The notes under the pieces: generated by a model
What the model was told of the DNA's origin: nothing
Databases searched by the model: none
The model's input: only the letters and a program-made list of their open reading frames with translations
Position numbers and translations under genes: made by a program
Assembly: GCA_045104975.1 (NCBI GenBank)
Contig: JBGCCY010000159.1
Span: 1 to 24,047 of the forward strand
Length of the DNA stretch: 24,047 nt
Direction of reading: 5' to 3'
From: CAJQQY01 sp045104975
Lineage (GTDB): Bacteria; Bacteroidota; Bacteroidia; Chitinophagales; Saprospiraceae
Part shown: positions 17,203 through 24,047 of the stretch, in pieces
Numbering within the stretch: the stretch's first letter is position 1
How the letters are laid out: each line of letters begins with the position of its first letter

Positions 17203-18375
17203 TCATTCTACCAGCACTAATTTTGAGGTACTAAAATGTTTTCCGCTACGCAAATGAATAACGTAAATACCATTTTTTAATCCACTTAAATCAATATTTT
17301 GGTAATGACTTCTTGATGAAATTAACTTTTCAAATACCAATTGCCCACTTGTGGTAAACACTTCCAATACTGTCTCTCCTGATTCAAAAATCAAACTTTT
17401 AATTTCTATTTCTCCAGCAGATGGATTGGGAGAAAGCGTAATTTCTAAATCTTGCTCAAAATCAAAACAATCATTTTTTCCCTCATAAAAATATAAAATT
17501 CGAGATGAAGGATTCGAATCTCCAACTATACTAAAAGTTTTTTTGGAAACCAATCCATCACAATAATATTCATAATCATATCTGCGCTCAAATTGAAATG
17601 CAAGTACATTAAAAGGAGAAATAAAAAGGTTATTTATATTGGCAAAATACTTGTGAACTTTGGAAGTTAATCGACCTGTAGAAAAGTCTTCATTATAGAT
17701 ATATTCGTAAGCTTGAATCGAAAAATACGCAGTATCAGCAGGAGGGGAAAAATCATTTCTAAAAAATCTTACCCTTTTGATTAAATCTCCTCTTTCATTT
17801 CTAATCCATTCATTTTGTAAAACCTCCTTCCATTCATTTTGATAGAATTCATTTCTGGAAATGATCAATGAATTATTACTATCTGGATACATGTAAGAAT
17901 CATACATTTCAATTGAATTATCAACATTAATTATTTGTGCCTCTTTTATCCTACAATTTTCATCTGTCGTAAAATTCCTTGCCCCCTGATATCCTCCCAC
18001 ATTATAAGTTAATTCTTCTCGCTCCAGACAACCATCATCATCATAAAAATACTCCCTCCATAAATTGGAAATCCACAGATCTACTTCCCAATTATATCTT
18101 TTATTATTTTTTTTAATTAATCTATTTTCATCATCATAGGAAAAAAAATCACCTGCCCATAAAAGTAAATCTCCATTAGTATCATAACTTTTTTTAATCA
18201 CCGATAAAGTATCTCCATTCTCTTGATAAGTAATAAATTGATGATAGTCTTTCCAATATTCATTTTCACCATATACTTCTTTAATTTTTTCAGTCAACTT
18301 TGGTTCAACTTGCCCAGACATTCCTTTTGAAAAAAGAAAAATTGACAACAAAACAAATAGATATATCTTCTTCAT
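17203..18375 (-). CDS. secreted protein with T9SS type A sorting domain
   Basis: The product has 390 residues. A signal peptide (MKKIYLFVLLSIFLFSKGMSGQ) is followed by about 280 residues rich in aromatic and acidic residues that read as successive antiparallel strands: DTLSVIKKSYDTNGDLL, WREYFYDDDGCLEREELTY, YEYIYNEDFSTGRLTSKV, RRYDYEYYCDGLVSKKTF. The recurring Y-D-x-N/D-G-x-L pattern is like the YD/RHS-type strand repeats found in many Bacteroidota T9SS cargo proteins; no enzyme motif is visible. The C-terminus (about 310-390) is a type A sorting domain: ITLSPNPSAGEIEIK, then VFTTSGQLVFEK, then LKNGIYVIHLRSG. It is presumably released at or anchored to the cell surface through T9SS. It lies upstream of the giant gene on the same strand, but a separate -7 element precedes that gene. 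Confidence 0.85.
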   Translation of the reverse strand: MKKIYLFVLLSIFLFSKGMSGQVEPKLTEKIKEVYGENEYWKDYHQFITYQENGDTLSVIKKSYDTNGDLLLWAGDFFSYDDENRLIKKNNKRYNWEVDLWISNLWREYFYDDDGCLEREELTYNVGGYQGARNFTTDENCRIKEAQIINVDNSIEMYDSYMYPDSNNSLIISRNEFYQNEWKEVLQNEWIRNERGDLIKRVRFFRNDFSPPADTAYFSIQAYEYIYNEDFSTGRLTSKVHKYFANINNLFISPFNVLAFQFERRYDYEYYCDGLVSKKTFSIVGDSNPSSRILYFYEGKNDCFDFEQDLEITLSPNPSAGEIEIKSLIFESGETVLEVFTTSGQLVFEKLISSRSHYQNIDLSGLKNGIYVIHLRSGKHFSTSKLVLVE

Positions 18376-18575
18376 AATTAGATGGTATTTTAGAATTTCA
18401 AGTTTGGTAAATCTAGTATTATAGAGCTAAAAATTCATACGATTGCTTGAGCCATTTATTTTATATAAACTATTTGTCTTTATTATTCGTTATAATAAAG
18501 GATCTCGGCAGAGATTTTGACTTAATAAAGATATTATACCTTATTCCTACTTCCCAACAATATTCTAAATTCTAG

Positions 18576-18583
18576 TACTTTTG
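18576..18583 (+). promoter_or_regulatory. -7 promoter element for the small two-gene unit
   Basis: TACTTTTG is a full match to TAnnTTTG, 72 bases before the ATG at 18656. Transcription would start near 18590, leaving a leader of about 65 bases that holds the hairpin at 18601-18620. There is no clear -33 TTG. Confidence 0.4.
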
Positions 18584-18600
18584 CTAGGTTTTTCCAAACA

Positions 18601-18620
18601 AAAGTCGTAATTACGGCTTT
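18601..18620 (+). other. leader hairpin before the small two-gene unit
   Basis: AAAGTCGT-AATT-ACGGCTTT forms an 8-bp stem (one U-G pair) with an AATT loop, followed by CTT and an A-tract rather than Ts. It lies in the predicted 5' leader, so a role in mRNA stability or translation is more likely than termination. Confidence 0.4.
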
Positions 18621-18655
18621 CTTAAAAAAAATTTGTGAGAAAATTACTCTCAATT

Positions 18656-19009
18656 ATGAAAGATACCGCATTATATGAACGTGCCATTACATGGGCAAAA
18701 AAACATGGTTTTTCTAATATAAAAGCCAATACCGAAGATTATGAAGTTCCTGCTGGATTCACCCGAAAGGGAGAAACTGAAGCCTATATTCCTGATATTT
18801 CAGGAAGTAAATTAGGTGGAAAAAGCTATGTAGAAATAGCTATGAAAACAGAAGACAACGACGATCAAGTTTCCAAGTACAAATTGTTGAGTACAATGGC
18901 TAGTATTAAATCTGGAAAACTTTATTTGTTAGCACCAAAAGGGCACAAAGCTTATGTTGACAAAATGGTAAAACAATACAATATCAGCGCAGATGTAATT
19001 AGTATCTAA
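18656..19009 (+). CDS. small cytosolic protein of unknown function, possible PD-(D/E)XK-like fold
   Basis: The product has 117 residues from the ATG at 18656. A GTG at 18635 is in frame, but the start MKDTALYERAITWAKKHG gives a natural amphipathic first helix. There is no signal or membrane segment. The centre carries IPD (45-47), then a Gly/Lys turn, then YVEIAMKTED (58-67), followed by a helix (VSKYKLLSTMASI) and a strand (GKLYLLAPKGH). The order of helix, Asp, Glu-x3-Lys, helix and strand recalls PD-(D/E)XK nuclease-like folds. However, the spacing between Glu60 and Lys64 is longer than the canonical E-x-K, so catalysis is doubtful and the fold is only inferred. It is followed after 52 bases by another small gene and then a strong terminator, so the two are probably co-transcribed. 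Confidence 0.75.
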   Translation: MKDTALYERAITWAKKHGFSNIKANTEDYEVPAGFTRKGETEAYIPDISGSKLGGKSYVEIAMKTEDNDDQVSKYKLLSTMASIKSGKLYLLAPKGHKAYVDKMVKQYNISADVISI

Positions 19010-19061
19010 GTTGATGAATTTGATTCGCTAGTGTTATTTCTTACTATAAAATTTTTACTAC

Positions 19062-19271
19062 GTGAAAAAAAAATTCGAACTCGGAGTTGGAAAATATTAT
19101 TTCAACATCAGAAACGGACAACAAAATATTACCCTAAGCAGAGCTGAAAAAAGTGATGCAGTATACACTTACCTTAACTATGTCCAACTTGGAAAAGACT
19201 GCGAATGGTTAGGAAAATGGGAAGGCAAAAAATTTAGCGATAATACCGCTCCAAGTAATAAAATGGCTTAA
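19062..19271 (+). CDS. small 69-residue protein of unknown function, GTG start
   Basis: The frame begins at GTG 19062, and no in-frame ATG lies close by. The 69 residues are basic and soluble. The first half (KFELGVGKYYFNIRNGQQNITLS) reads as a two-strand hairpin, the middle (AEKSDAVYTYLNYVQLG) as a helix, and DCEWLGKWEGKKF as a closing strand. The pattern of an F-x-L...G-x-Y-Y-F-N strand pair followed by a helix vaguely recalls small DUF1508/YegP-type domains; I could not confirm this. A perfect terminator hairpin begins ten bases after the stop, which strongly supports a real expressed gene and marks it as the last in its transcript with the gene at 18656. Confidence 0.7.
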   Translation: MKKKFELGVGKYYFNIRNGQQNITLSRAEKSDAVYTYLNYVQLGKDCEWLGKWEGKKFSDNTAPSNKMA

Positions 19272-19281
19272 TCAGCTGCTA

Positions 19282-19315
19282 AAAGCTAGAAGGAAAACCT
19301 TCTAGCTTTTTTTTT
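19282..19315 (+). terminator. strong intrinsic terminator
   Basis: AAAGCTAGAAGG-aaaa-CCTTCTAGCTTT is a perfect 12-bp stem with a 4-base loop, and the T-run continues to 19315 (nine Ts in all). It ends the 18656-19271 transcript. Confidence 0.92.
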
Positions 19316-19414
19316 GAACAACTAGTACTGCATCAGGAATATCAAATCTCCAATTTCTATCAAGTATTCTTATCTTATAAATAGACATTGATTATTCAAA
19401 AGAAATCATGACCA

Positions 19415-20335
19415 ATGAGTAAAATGGAAAAAGGTCTCCTCATCGCCTTCTCTCCCATATACAAATATCAACTTCCTGAGAAACATCGTTTCCCAATGAT
19501 AAAATATGAATTGATTCCTGAGCAATTAATTTATGAAGGAACCATTTCTGAAAGTCAACTTTTTCATCCTAAAAAACTTTCAGAAGAGACACTCCTACTC
19601 ACTCACGATTTATCCTATTGGGAAAAATTAAAAAACTTAACCCTTTCTGAAAAAGAAATTCGTCGCATCGGATTTCCTCTTTCAGCCAATCTCATCGAGC
19701 GTGGAAGACATATCGCTCAAGGCACAATTGATTGCGCATATTTCTCCATCCAAAATGGATGTGCCATGAATGTGGCTGGAGGTACTCATCATTCCTTCGC
19801 CGATCATGGTGAAGGCTTTTGTGTACTCAATGATTTTGCTATTGCTGCCAATCATTTATTAAAAGAAAAAATTGTTGAAAAAATTCTAATTATTGATCTT
19901 GATGTTCATCAAGGAAATGGAACTGCCAAGCTATTTGAAAACAACCATAAAGTTTTCACCTTCAGCATGCATGGCGCGATGAATTATCCAAGCCGAAAAG
20001 AAAAATCTGATCTTGACATTGGATTACCTGATAAGACCAAAGATTATTATTACTTAAAAACTTTACATAAAACACTAGCTCCATTAATTGACCAAGTTGA
20101 GCCAGATATAATTTTCTATCTCTCAGGAGTAGATGTTTTAGAGACAGACAAATTAGGTCGATTGAGTATGAGTATTGAAGGTGCAAAAAATAGAGATCGT
20201 TACGTTTTAGAGCTTTGCAAAAAAAATAATATCCCCGTAGCCATTAGTATGGGTGGAGGTTATTCTGAAAGGATTGCCCTCATTATCGAAGCTCATGCGA
20301 ATACTTTTCGATTGGCTCAAGAGATTTTTTTTTAG
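19415..20335 (+). CDS. histone deacetylase-family zinc hydrolase (class IV/HDAC11-like)
   Basis: The product has 306 residues with the arginase/deacetylase fold signature. The active-site set is complete: His pair in GGTHHSFADH (H125, H126), zinc ligands in DLDVHQGNG (D163, H165), third zinc ligand in SGVD (D240), and the transition-state tyrosine in GGGY (Y283). GEGFCVLND (132-140) and LGRLSMS (247-253) are also family-typical. Bacterial members remove acetyl or longer acyl groups from lysine, polyamines or small molecules; the substrate here is unknown. The length and motif wording are closest to class IV. There is no signal peptide, so it is cytosolic. The start could be 19415 or the in-frame ATG at 19424. 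It stands alone after a strong terminator and before a 221-base spacer with no visible features. Confidence 0.9.
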   Translation: MSKMEKGLLIAFSPIYKYQLPEKHRFPMIKYELIPEQLIYEGTISESQLFHPKKLSEETLLLTHDLSYWEKLKNLTLSEKEIRRIGFPLSANLIERGRHIAQGTIDCAYFSIQNGCAMNVAGGTHHSFADHGEGFCVLNDFAIAANHLLKEKIVEKILIIDLDVHQGNGTAKLFENNHKVFTFSMHGAMNYPSRKEKSDLDIGLPDKTKDYYYLKTLHKTLAPLIDQVEPDIIFYLSGVDVLETDKLGRLSMSIEGAKNRDRYVLELCKKNNIPVAISMGGGYSERIALIIEAHANTFRLAQEIFF

Positions 20336-20556
20336 TGACATTACCAATAATCGCCTGACAATCAAGGTTTTATCATATCAAAAAAAAATAGCATTTCACA
20401 CTTACCCTAAAAAAGTAAAAAAAGTGGTCTTACTTCAAAAAATGTGACTGCTTATTTTTTTTGGAACGCTGTTTGCTTCTACGGTAATTATCCCACCTAA
20501 AGATTCCCTCCATATTAATTTTATTTTCCCAACTTTACCTAAACCACAACAACAAC

Positions 20557-21411
20557 ATGCTATTAGCACCTAAACACATCTTTACTATTTTCTTAATTTC
20601 TATCGTTTCATTCATTTCATTTTCCACTTTTGCACAATCCAAACAGTCTAAAAAAAGTGTGTGTGCAAAATCAATTGCTTACTGTGAAGGTCAAACTACC
20701 TTTGACAATGGAAATGTTTACAATGGCGAATTTGCTTATGGAGTTCCTAATGGAAAAGGCTTAATGAAATTCAAAGGAGGAAGTGAATATCTTGGAGATT
20801 TTAATAATGGAAAAATGGAAGGCCAAGGTGCAATCCTTTTAGCTTCTGGAGATTCATATATTGGAGATTGGAAAGACGGAGAAGCAGACGGAGAAGGTAC
20901 TTACAAAAAAAATGATGGAAGTAGTTTCAAAGGAGAATTCAAAAATGGAATGCGCCAAGGAAATGGAATTGTTACTTGGAAAACAGGTGATACACTTAAA
21001 GGAGAATGGCAAGATGATAAATTAAGCGGAAAAGCTATTTTCGAATTTGCCAATGGTGATAAATTAGAAACTAAGTGGCAAGCTGGAAATATGAAAGTAA
21101 AATCTACTTACACTAAAGAAAATGGTCAAAAAATTCAAGGAAGTATGAATACCATTTATATGGTAGTAGATATGGAAGATGATTTTGCAGAAACAAAAGA
21201 AACAATGGCTGCTAATTTACAACTAGCTTGGATGTCTGCTGCAATGGAATTCAAAGCGAATCAAAATTATGATTTAGCAGTTGACTTTTTGATGGCTGCC
21301 CAAAAATATGGCCCAGCAAATCCTGGAAGCCAAGCAGTAATCGCACAACAAATCAAAGCCATTGATTCTCAAAAAAATAATAGTGGTTGGGCTCAACTAC
21401 CTAAAAAGTAG
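20557..21411 (+). CDS. secreted MORN-repeat protein
   Basis: The product has 284 residues. A signal peptide (ending FSTFAQ, about 1-26) precedes a short Cys-containing segment (VCAKSIAYCEG). Four clear MORN repeats follow with the Y-x-G-x-F/W-x-x-G-x-x-x-G-x-G pattern: YNGEFAYGVPNGKG, YLGDFNNGKMEGQG, YIGDWKDGEADGEG and FKGEFKNGMRQGNG. A fifth, weaker unit is LKGEWQDDKLSGKA. The array covers about residues 50-190. The C-terminal 90 residues look helical (TMAANLQLAWMSAAMEFKAN, then YDLAVDFLMAAQKYG), a TPR-like helix pair. MORN arrays commonly bind lipids or proteins; an envelope role is inferred. A bidirectional terminator lies 23 bases after the stop. Confidence 0.87.
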   Translation: MLLAPKHIFTIFLISIVSFISFSTFAQSKQSKKSVCAKSIAYCEGQTTFDNGNVYNGEFAYGVPNGKGLMKFKGGSEYLGDFNNGKMEGQGAILLASGDSYIGDWKDGEADGEGTYKKNDGSSFKGEFKNGMRQGNGIVTWKTGDTLKGEWQDDKLSGKAIFEFANGDKLETKWQAGNMKVKSTYTKENGQKIQGSMNTIYMVVDMEDDFAETKETMAANLQLAWMSAAMEFKANQNYDLAVDFLMAAQKYGPANPGSQAVIAQQIKAIDSQKNNSGWAQLPKK

Positions 21412-21434
21412 ATCAATCTGATTAACTAAAATTC

Positions 21435-21469
21435 AAAAAGGTTTCCAATTAATTTTGGAAGCCTTTTTT
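21435..21469. terminator. bidirectional intrinsic terminator between convergent genes
   Basis: AAAAAGGTTTCCAA (21435-21448) pairs with TTGGAAGCCTTTTT (21455-21468), a 14-bp stem with one G-T pair. The T-run at 21464-21469 serves the MORN gene; the A-run at 21435-21439 becomes a T-run on the minus strand for the FG-GAP gene. Confidence 0.88.
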
Positions 21470-21518
21470 GTTTTAGATAAAACTGAGAAATATTAAATTT
21501 GTAAAAGAACCTAAAGAA

Positions 21519-22643
21519 TTACTTCCGACGCCCAACTCGATTTATATAATATAGATTTACTTCCTTCGAATTCGCTTCCACCACATCCACATATCCATCG
21601 TTATTCAAATCAACAAACCGAATATCATAAGTATCAAATTCTTGCGAACTCATCAACATTATTTTAAATGATTTTCCATTGTTCAAATTTTGATAAATTC
21701 GATTGGGTTCACCACTATTCCCAACTAAAATATCTAGATCACCATCCTTATCATAATCTGCTACATCTAGAGAAAACGAAGCATCTTGCACCGAATCTAA
21801 TTCCACCATATTTTTAAAAGACAAGGAAGCATCTCCAAAACAAATAGTATTAGGTTCGCCAATATTCGCTAAAATAAGATCACTCCATCCATCATTATTG
21901 ATATCAGCAATAGCAACACTTCTCGTTTCGTCCTTGCCAGTTCCGAATGGAATTTTTTTCTCGAAATTCATTTGGTCATTGAGGTAAATATAATTTTGCT
22001 GACCATCACGATTTGCTAAAATCAAATCTTGATCACCATCTTTATCGATATCAAAAATTTCCACATCAATCGTAGAATCATCAGATTCGCCAAAGTTTCG
22101 AATTTCTTCAAAATTTCCTTTCCCATCATTGATACAAATTTCATTAAACTCTTTTCGATTGGTAATGAATATATCTAAATCACCATCTTGATCCAAATCA
22201 GCTAAAGCAATATTTCGAGTGTTAGAATATAATTTCCCAAAATTTTTTCCTTCTACAAAATTTCCTTTTCCATCATTAAAAAAAAGTCGATTGGGTCCTT
22301 TGTCATTTCCAACTGCAATATCCAAATCTCCATCACCATCCAAGTCACCAACTTCCGCTGCATAACTTGTTGATTGATAAAAACCCAAATCGTACGAAAC
22401 AGTAAATTGCCCTTTCCCATTATTTAAAAATATTTCGTTAGTCGCAGTCCAATGTCTTCCATTTGCGATGATGATATCGTTATCTCCGTCTGCATCAATA
22501 TCTCCCGAAGTAATGGAAGCTGTTCGCATTTTTTCTACACCAAACGAATAGCGAGTTCCACCTTGTGGATTTCGGAAATCTGGATTTTGGGAAAAAAGAA
22601 TATTGGGAAATAGCAGAAGTAAGAAAATATATTTTAAAGACAT
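21519..22643 (-). CDS. secreted FG-GAP/VCBS-repeat seven-bladed propeller protein
   Basis: The product has 374 residues: a signal peptide (MSLKYIFLLLLFPNILFSQ) and then seven FG-GAP/VCBS repeats. Each repeat carries a calcium-loop motif: DIDADGDND, DLDGDGDLD, DLDQDGDLD, DIDKDGDQD, DINNDGWSD, DYDKDGDLD and DLNNDGYVD. Most are followed by a hydrophobic strand plus N-x-G/N-R. Seven repeats fit one closed integrin-alpha-like beta-propeller. Such proteins bind calcium and often ligands or surfaces; no catalytic motif is visible. There is no T9SS tail, so it is probably periplasmic. It lies 67 bases downstream of the thioredoxin-fold lipoprotein gene on the same strand and may be its operon partner. 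Confidence 0.9.
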   Translation of the reverse strand: MSLKYIFLLLLFPNILFSQNPDFRNPQGGTRYSFGVEKMRTASITSGDIDADGDNDIIIANGRHWTATNEIFLNNGKGQFTVSYDLGFYQSTSYAAEVGDLDGDGDLDIAVGNDKGPNRLFFNDGKGNFVEGKNFGKLYSNTRNIALADLDQDGDLDIFITNRKEFNEICINDGKGNFEEIRNFGESDDSTIDVEIFDIDKDGDQDLILANRDGQQNYIYLNDQMNFEKKIPFGTGKDETRSVAIADINNDGWSDLILANIGEPNTICFGDASLSFKNMVELDSVQDASFSLDVADYDKDGDLDILVGNSGEPNRIYQNLNNGKSFKIMLMSSQEFDTYDIRFVDLNNDGYVDVVEANSKEVNLYYINRVGRRK

Positions 22644-22710
22644 ATTGGTTGATTTTATAGTTTTATTGACTTCGCGCTAGTGGTAGTTTTCTCCTTTGAT
22701 AATTTATTAA

Positions 22711-23562
22711 CTATTGTTTTTTCTGATCTTCAATAGCTTCCTCTATCAAAAAAGAAAATAATTCTGAACTCGGTTTAGGTGCATGTTCAGCAAAATAAAC
22801 TCCTTTAGCATCTGCTATAAAAAACCTTGGAACACCGTGTATTGAAAATTTCTCGCGAACCTTATCTACCTCCTCTCCAACAATGTAGTCCTTCACACCA
22901 TTAGTATCTAATTTATGTTTCTTCCATGCCTTTTTATTTTCATCAATTGATATTCTTACAAAATGTATATTACTATTTCCTTTGTATTTTTTTGCAATAC
23001 TCTCCCAGTAAGGTTTTTCTATTACACATGGAGAACACCAAGTCGCCCAAAAATAACCAATAACTATTTTTTCATTTAATTCACTAAATAGCTCACTTTT
23101 GCCTTCAGGAGTTTCTAATAATAATTCCGGTAAATTAGATACTTCCTTATCAATATATAAAGTGGCCATTGCTTCATGAAGAACTAATTCATAGGGATTC
23201 GAAATATTCTTTTCGGATATTGATCTGTATACATCTCTCAATATTGTTTTCTCTATTTGATATTTATGATTATCCCATTTCATTGGATGACGGATTAAAT
23301 CATATATAAAAAAAGACTGTAACTTCAAACCTGATTCGGAATTATCCTTATTTATATAATCTACGAAATGAATTAAATTATTGAATGATTTAAATTCTTT
23401 TTTATAGGAGAATTCTATCTCTTTTAAAGTTTTTGTTAATTGTTTGGTCTCCTTCTTACTAATCTCATCATTCAACAATTGAGTTACAAATTGAGAGCCT
23501 TGAGGTCTTTTTTCACACCCGATTAATAAGCATATGCCTACTACTAATATTGCTATTTTCAT
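22711..23562 (-). CDS. TlpA-like thioredoxin-fold lipoprotein
   Basis: The product has 283 residues. A lipoprotein signal ends LLIGC with Cys16 as the lipidation site. A helical N-terminal region (about 20-140) of unknown role precedes the thioredoxin domain (about 145-275). The active site is WCSPC (175-179) in FWATWCSPC, and the cis-proline follows Val in HGVPRFF (Pro245). The family reduces or exchanges disulfides in the periplasm (TlpA/ResA type), often during cytochrome c maturation or oxidative defence. The long helical front part is the kind seen in Bacteroidota envelope thioredoxins. It probably precedes the FG-GAP protein gene in one transcript. Confidence 0.9.
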   Translation of the reverse strand: MKIAILVVGICLLIGCEKRPQGSQFVTQLLNDEISKKETKQLTKTLKEIEFSYKKEFKSFNNLIHFVDYINKDNSESGLKLQSFFIYDLIRHPMKWDNHKYQIEKTILRDVYRSISEKNISNPYELVLHEAMATLYIDKEVSNLPELLLETPEGKSELFSELNEKIVIGYFWATWCSPCVIEKPYWESIAKKYKGNSNIHFVRISIDENKKAWKKHKLDTNGVKDYIVGEEVDKVREKFSIHGVPRFFIADAKGVYFAEHAPKPSSELFSFLIEEAIEDQKKQ

Positions 23563-23700
23563 TTTATATTTTTTTGCTTAAAACGGATAATTGAAAACAA
23601 ATCCTATCCTTGAAAAATTCTCGTTCGAAATATACTCTAAATACTTTGTATCTTATTTTTTTCATTTTCATTTTTGAATCAAAAAAAACAATATATTCAC

Positions 23701-23740
23701 AAATAAAAAGAGGCTACTAATATTAAATTAGTAGCCTCTT
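23701..23740 (-). terminator. intrinsic terminator of the gene at the right edge
   Basis: AAGAGGCTACTAAT (23708-23721) and ATTAGTAGCCTCTT (23727-23740) form a perfect 14-bp stem with a 5-base loop. On the minus strand it is followed by TTTTTATTT, so it ends transcription from the gene whose stop is at 23765. The remaining spacer (23563-23700) shows nothing I can identify. Confidence 0.88.
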
Positions 23741-23764
23741 CTTATATGTTATATATTATAACGA

Positions 23765-24047
23765 TTACTTAGCTAATTCAAATTTTACAAAGTCTTTTCC
23801 ATTAAATTTAAAAACGCCCGCATTATCCGATCCTAACCAAAGCACTCCTTGGTTGTCTTTATAAATAGAGATCAACAACACTTCCTGATCCCCATCCAGT
23901 ACCGGGAAATTAATCAATTCTTTTCCATCATATTTCCAAACACCTCCTCCGTAAGTAGTCATCCAAAGGTCACCATTATTATCTGAAACTCCTGCATTAA
24001 AATATCCAATTCGATTTTGAAATGCAGCATTAGAAGGATCAATACCT
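23765..24047 (-). CDS. two-component-regulator-type propeller protein, 3' part only
   Basis: The frame is open from the stop at 23765-23767 through the window edge and gives 94 residues. An internal Met at 23962 is not the start, because the frame continues upstream without a break. Two or three regulator-propeller (Reg_prop) units are visible: NNGDLWMTTYGGGVWKYDGK, then NQGVLWLGSDNAGVFKFNGK, each G-x-L-W-x-x-T/S...G-V-x-K-x-x-G-K. Such units form beta-propellers, usually as the sensor part of hybrid histidine kinases. Here the protein ends right after the last unit, so no kinase follows. It is probably a free-standing secreted propeller protein. A strong terminator follows. Confidence 0.85.
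   Translation of the reverse strand, partial: GIDPSNAAFQNRIGYFNAGVSDNNGDLWMTTYGGGVWKYDGKELINFPVLDGDQEVLLISIYKDNQGVLWLGSDNAGVFKFNGKDFVKFELAK

Noticed and set aside
18635..18655. GTG at 18635 as start of the small cytosolic gene
   Set aside because: It adds only seven residues close to the leader hairpin. The ATG at 18656 starts a natural helix and is the stronger codon.
20336..20556. Possible small gene after the deacetylase
   Set aside because: The only frame is the tail of an out-of-frame run through the deacetylase gene; it has no start of its own and is rich in Lys from A-tracts.

Overview
The window is about 24 kb of AT-rich DNA whose secreted proteins point to a member of the phylum Bacteroidota, most likely a marine or freshwater Saprospiria/Flavobacteriia-like lineage (the rank below phylum is inference). 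The evidence is C-terminal sorting domains of the type IX secretion system (T9SS), a gliding-motility-associated C-terminal domain of the CHU_C type, SprB-like and CHU-type Ig-like repeats, lipoproteins with a Bacteroidota-style lipobox, TAnnTTTG promoter elements, and genes without clear Shine-Dalgarno sites. I see no tRNA, rRNA, CRISPR array, transposase, phage gene or origin.

Layout. Bases 1-187 hold the 3' end of an unidentified gene. A secreted SGNH/GDSL-type hydrolase with a T9SS tail (281-2536, +) converges on a large secreted sortilin/BNR-type beta-propeller protein (2601-5780, -). Both stop codons lie inside one paired inverted repeat. A 0.5-kb spacer follows, holding a possible 34-residue membrane protein. 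Then come a dTMP kinase-like gene (6316-6933, -), a structured spacer, a small lipoprotein (7203-7712, +) and a GNAT acetyltransferase (7808-8371, -).

The centre is one 8.4-kb minus-strand gene for a 2806-residue surface protein: signal peptide, lamin-tail-like region, Ig-like unit, 22 tandem repeats of about 84 residues, Ig-like unit, SprB-like repeat and CHU_C tail. Upstream of it on the same strand is a second T9SS-tailed protein (17203-18375).

The right third holds a pair of small cytosolic genes of unknown function closed by a strong terminator (18656-19271), a class-IV-like histone deacetylase homologue (19415-20335) and a secreted MORN-repeat protein (20557-21411). A bidirectional terminator separates these from a minus-strand pair: a thioredoxin-fold lipoprotein (22711-23562) followed by a seven-repeat FG-GAP/VCBS propeller protein (21519-22643). 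The window ends in the 3' part of a two-component-regulator-type propeller gene.

Most genes stand alone or in pairs, and no pathway-wide operon is visible. The theme is cell-surface and secreted repeat proteins mixed with single housekeeping genes. I do not see a convincing new multi-gene system. The best leads are the amplifying repeat array, the stop-codon-spanning palindrome pair, alternative hairpins in front of the dTMP kinase gene, and several small unrecognised genes.
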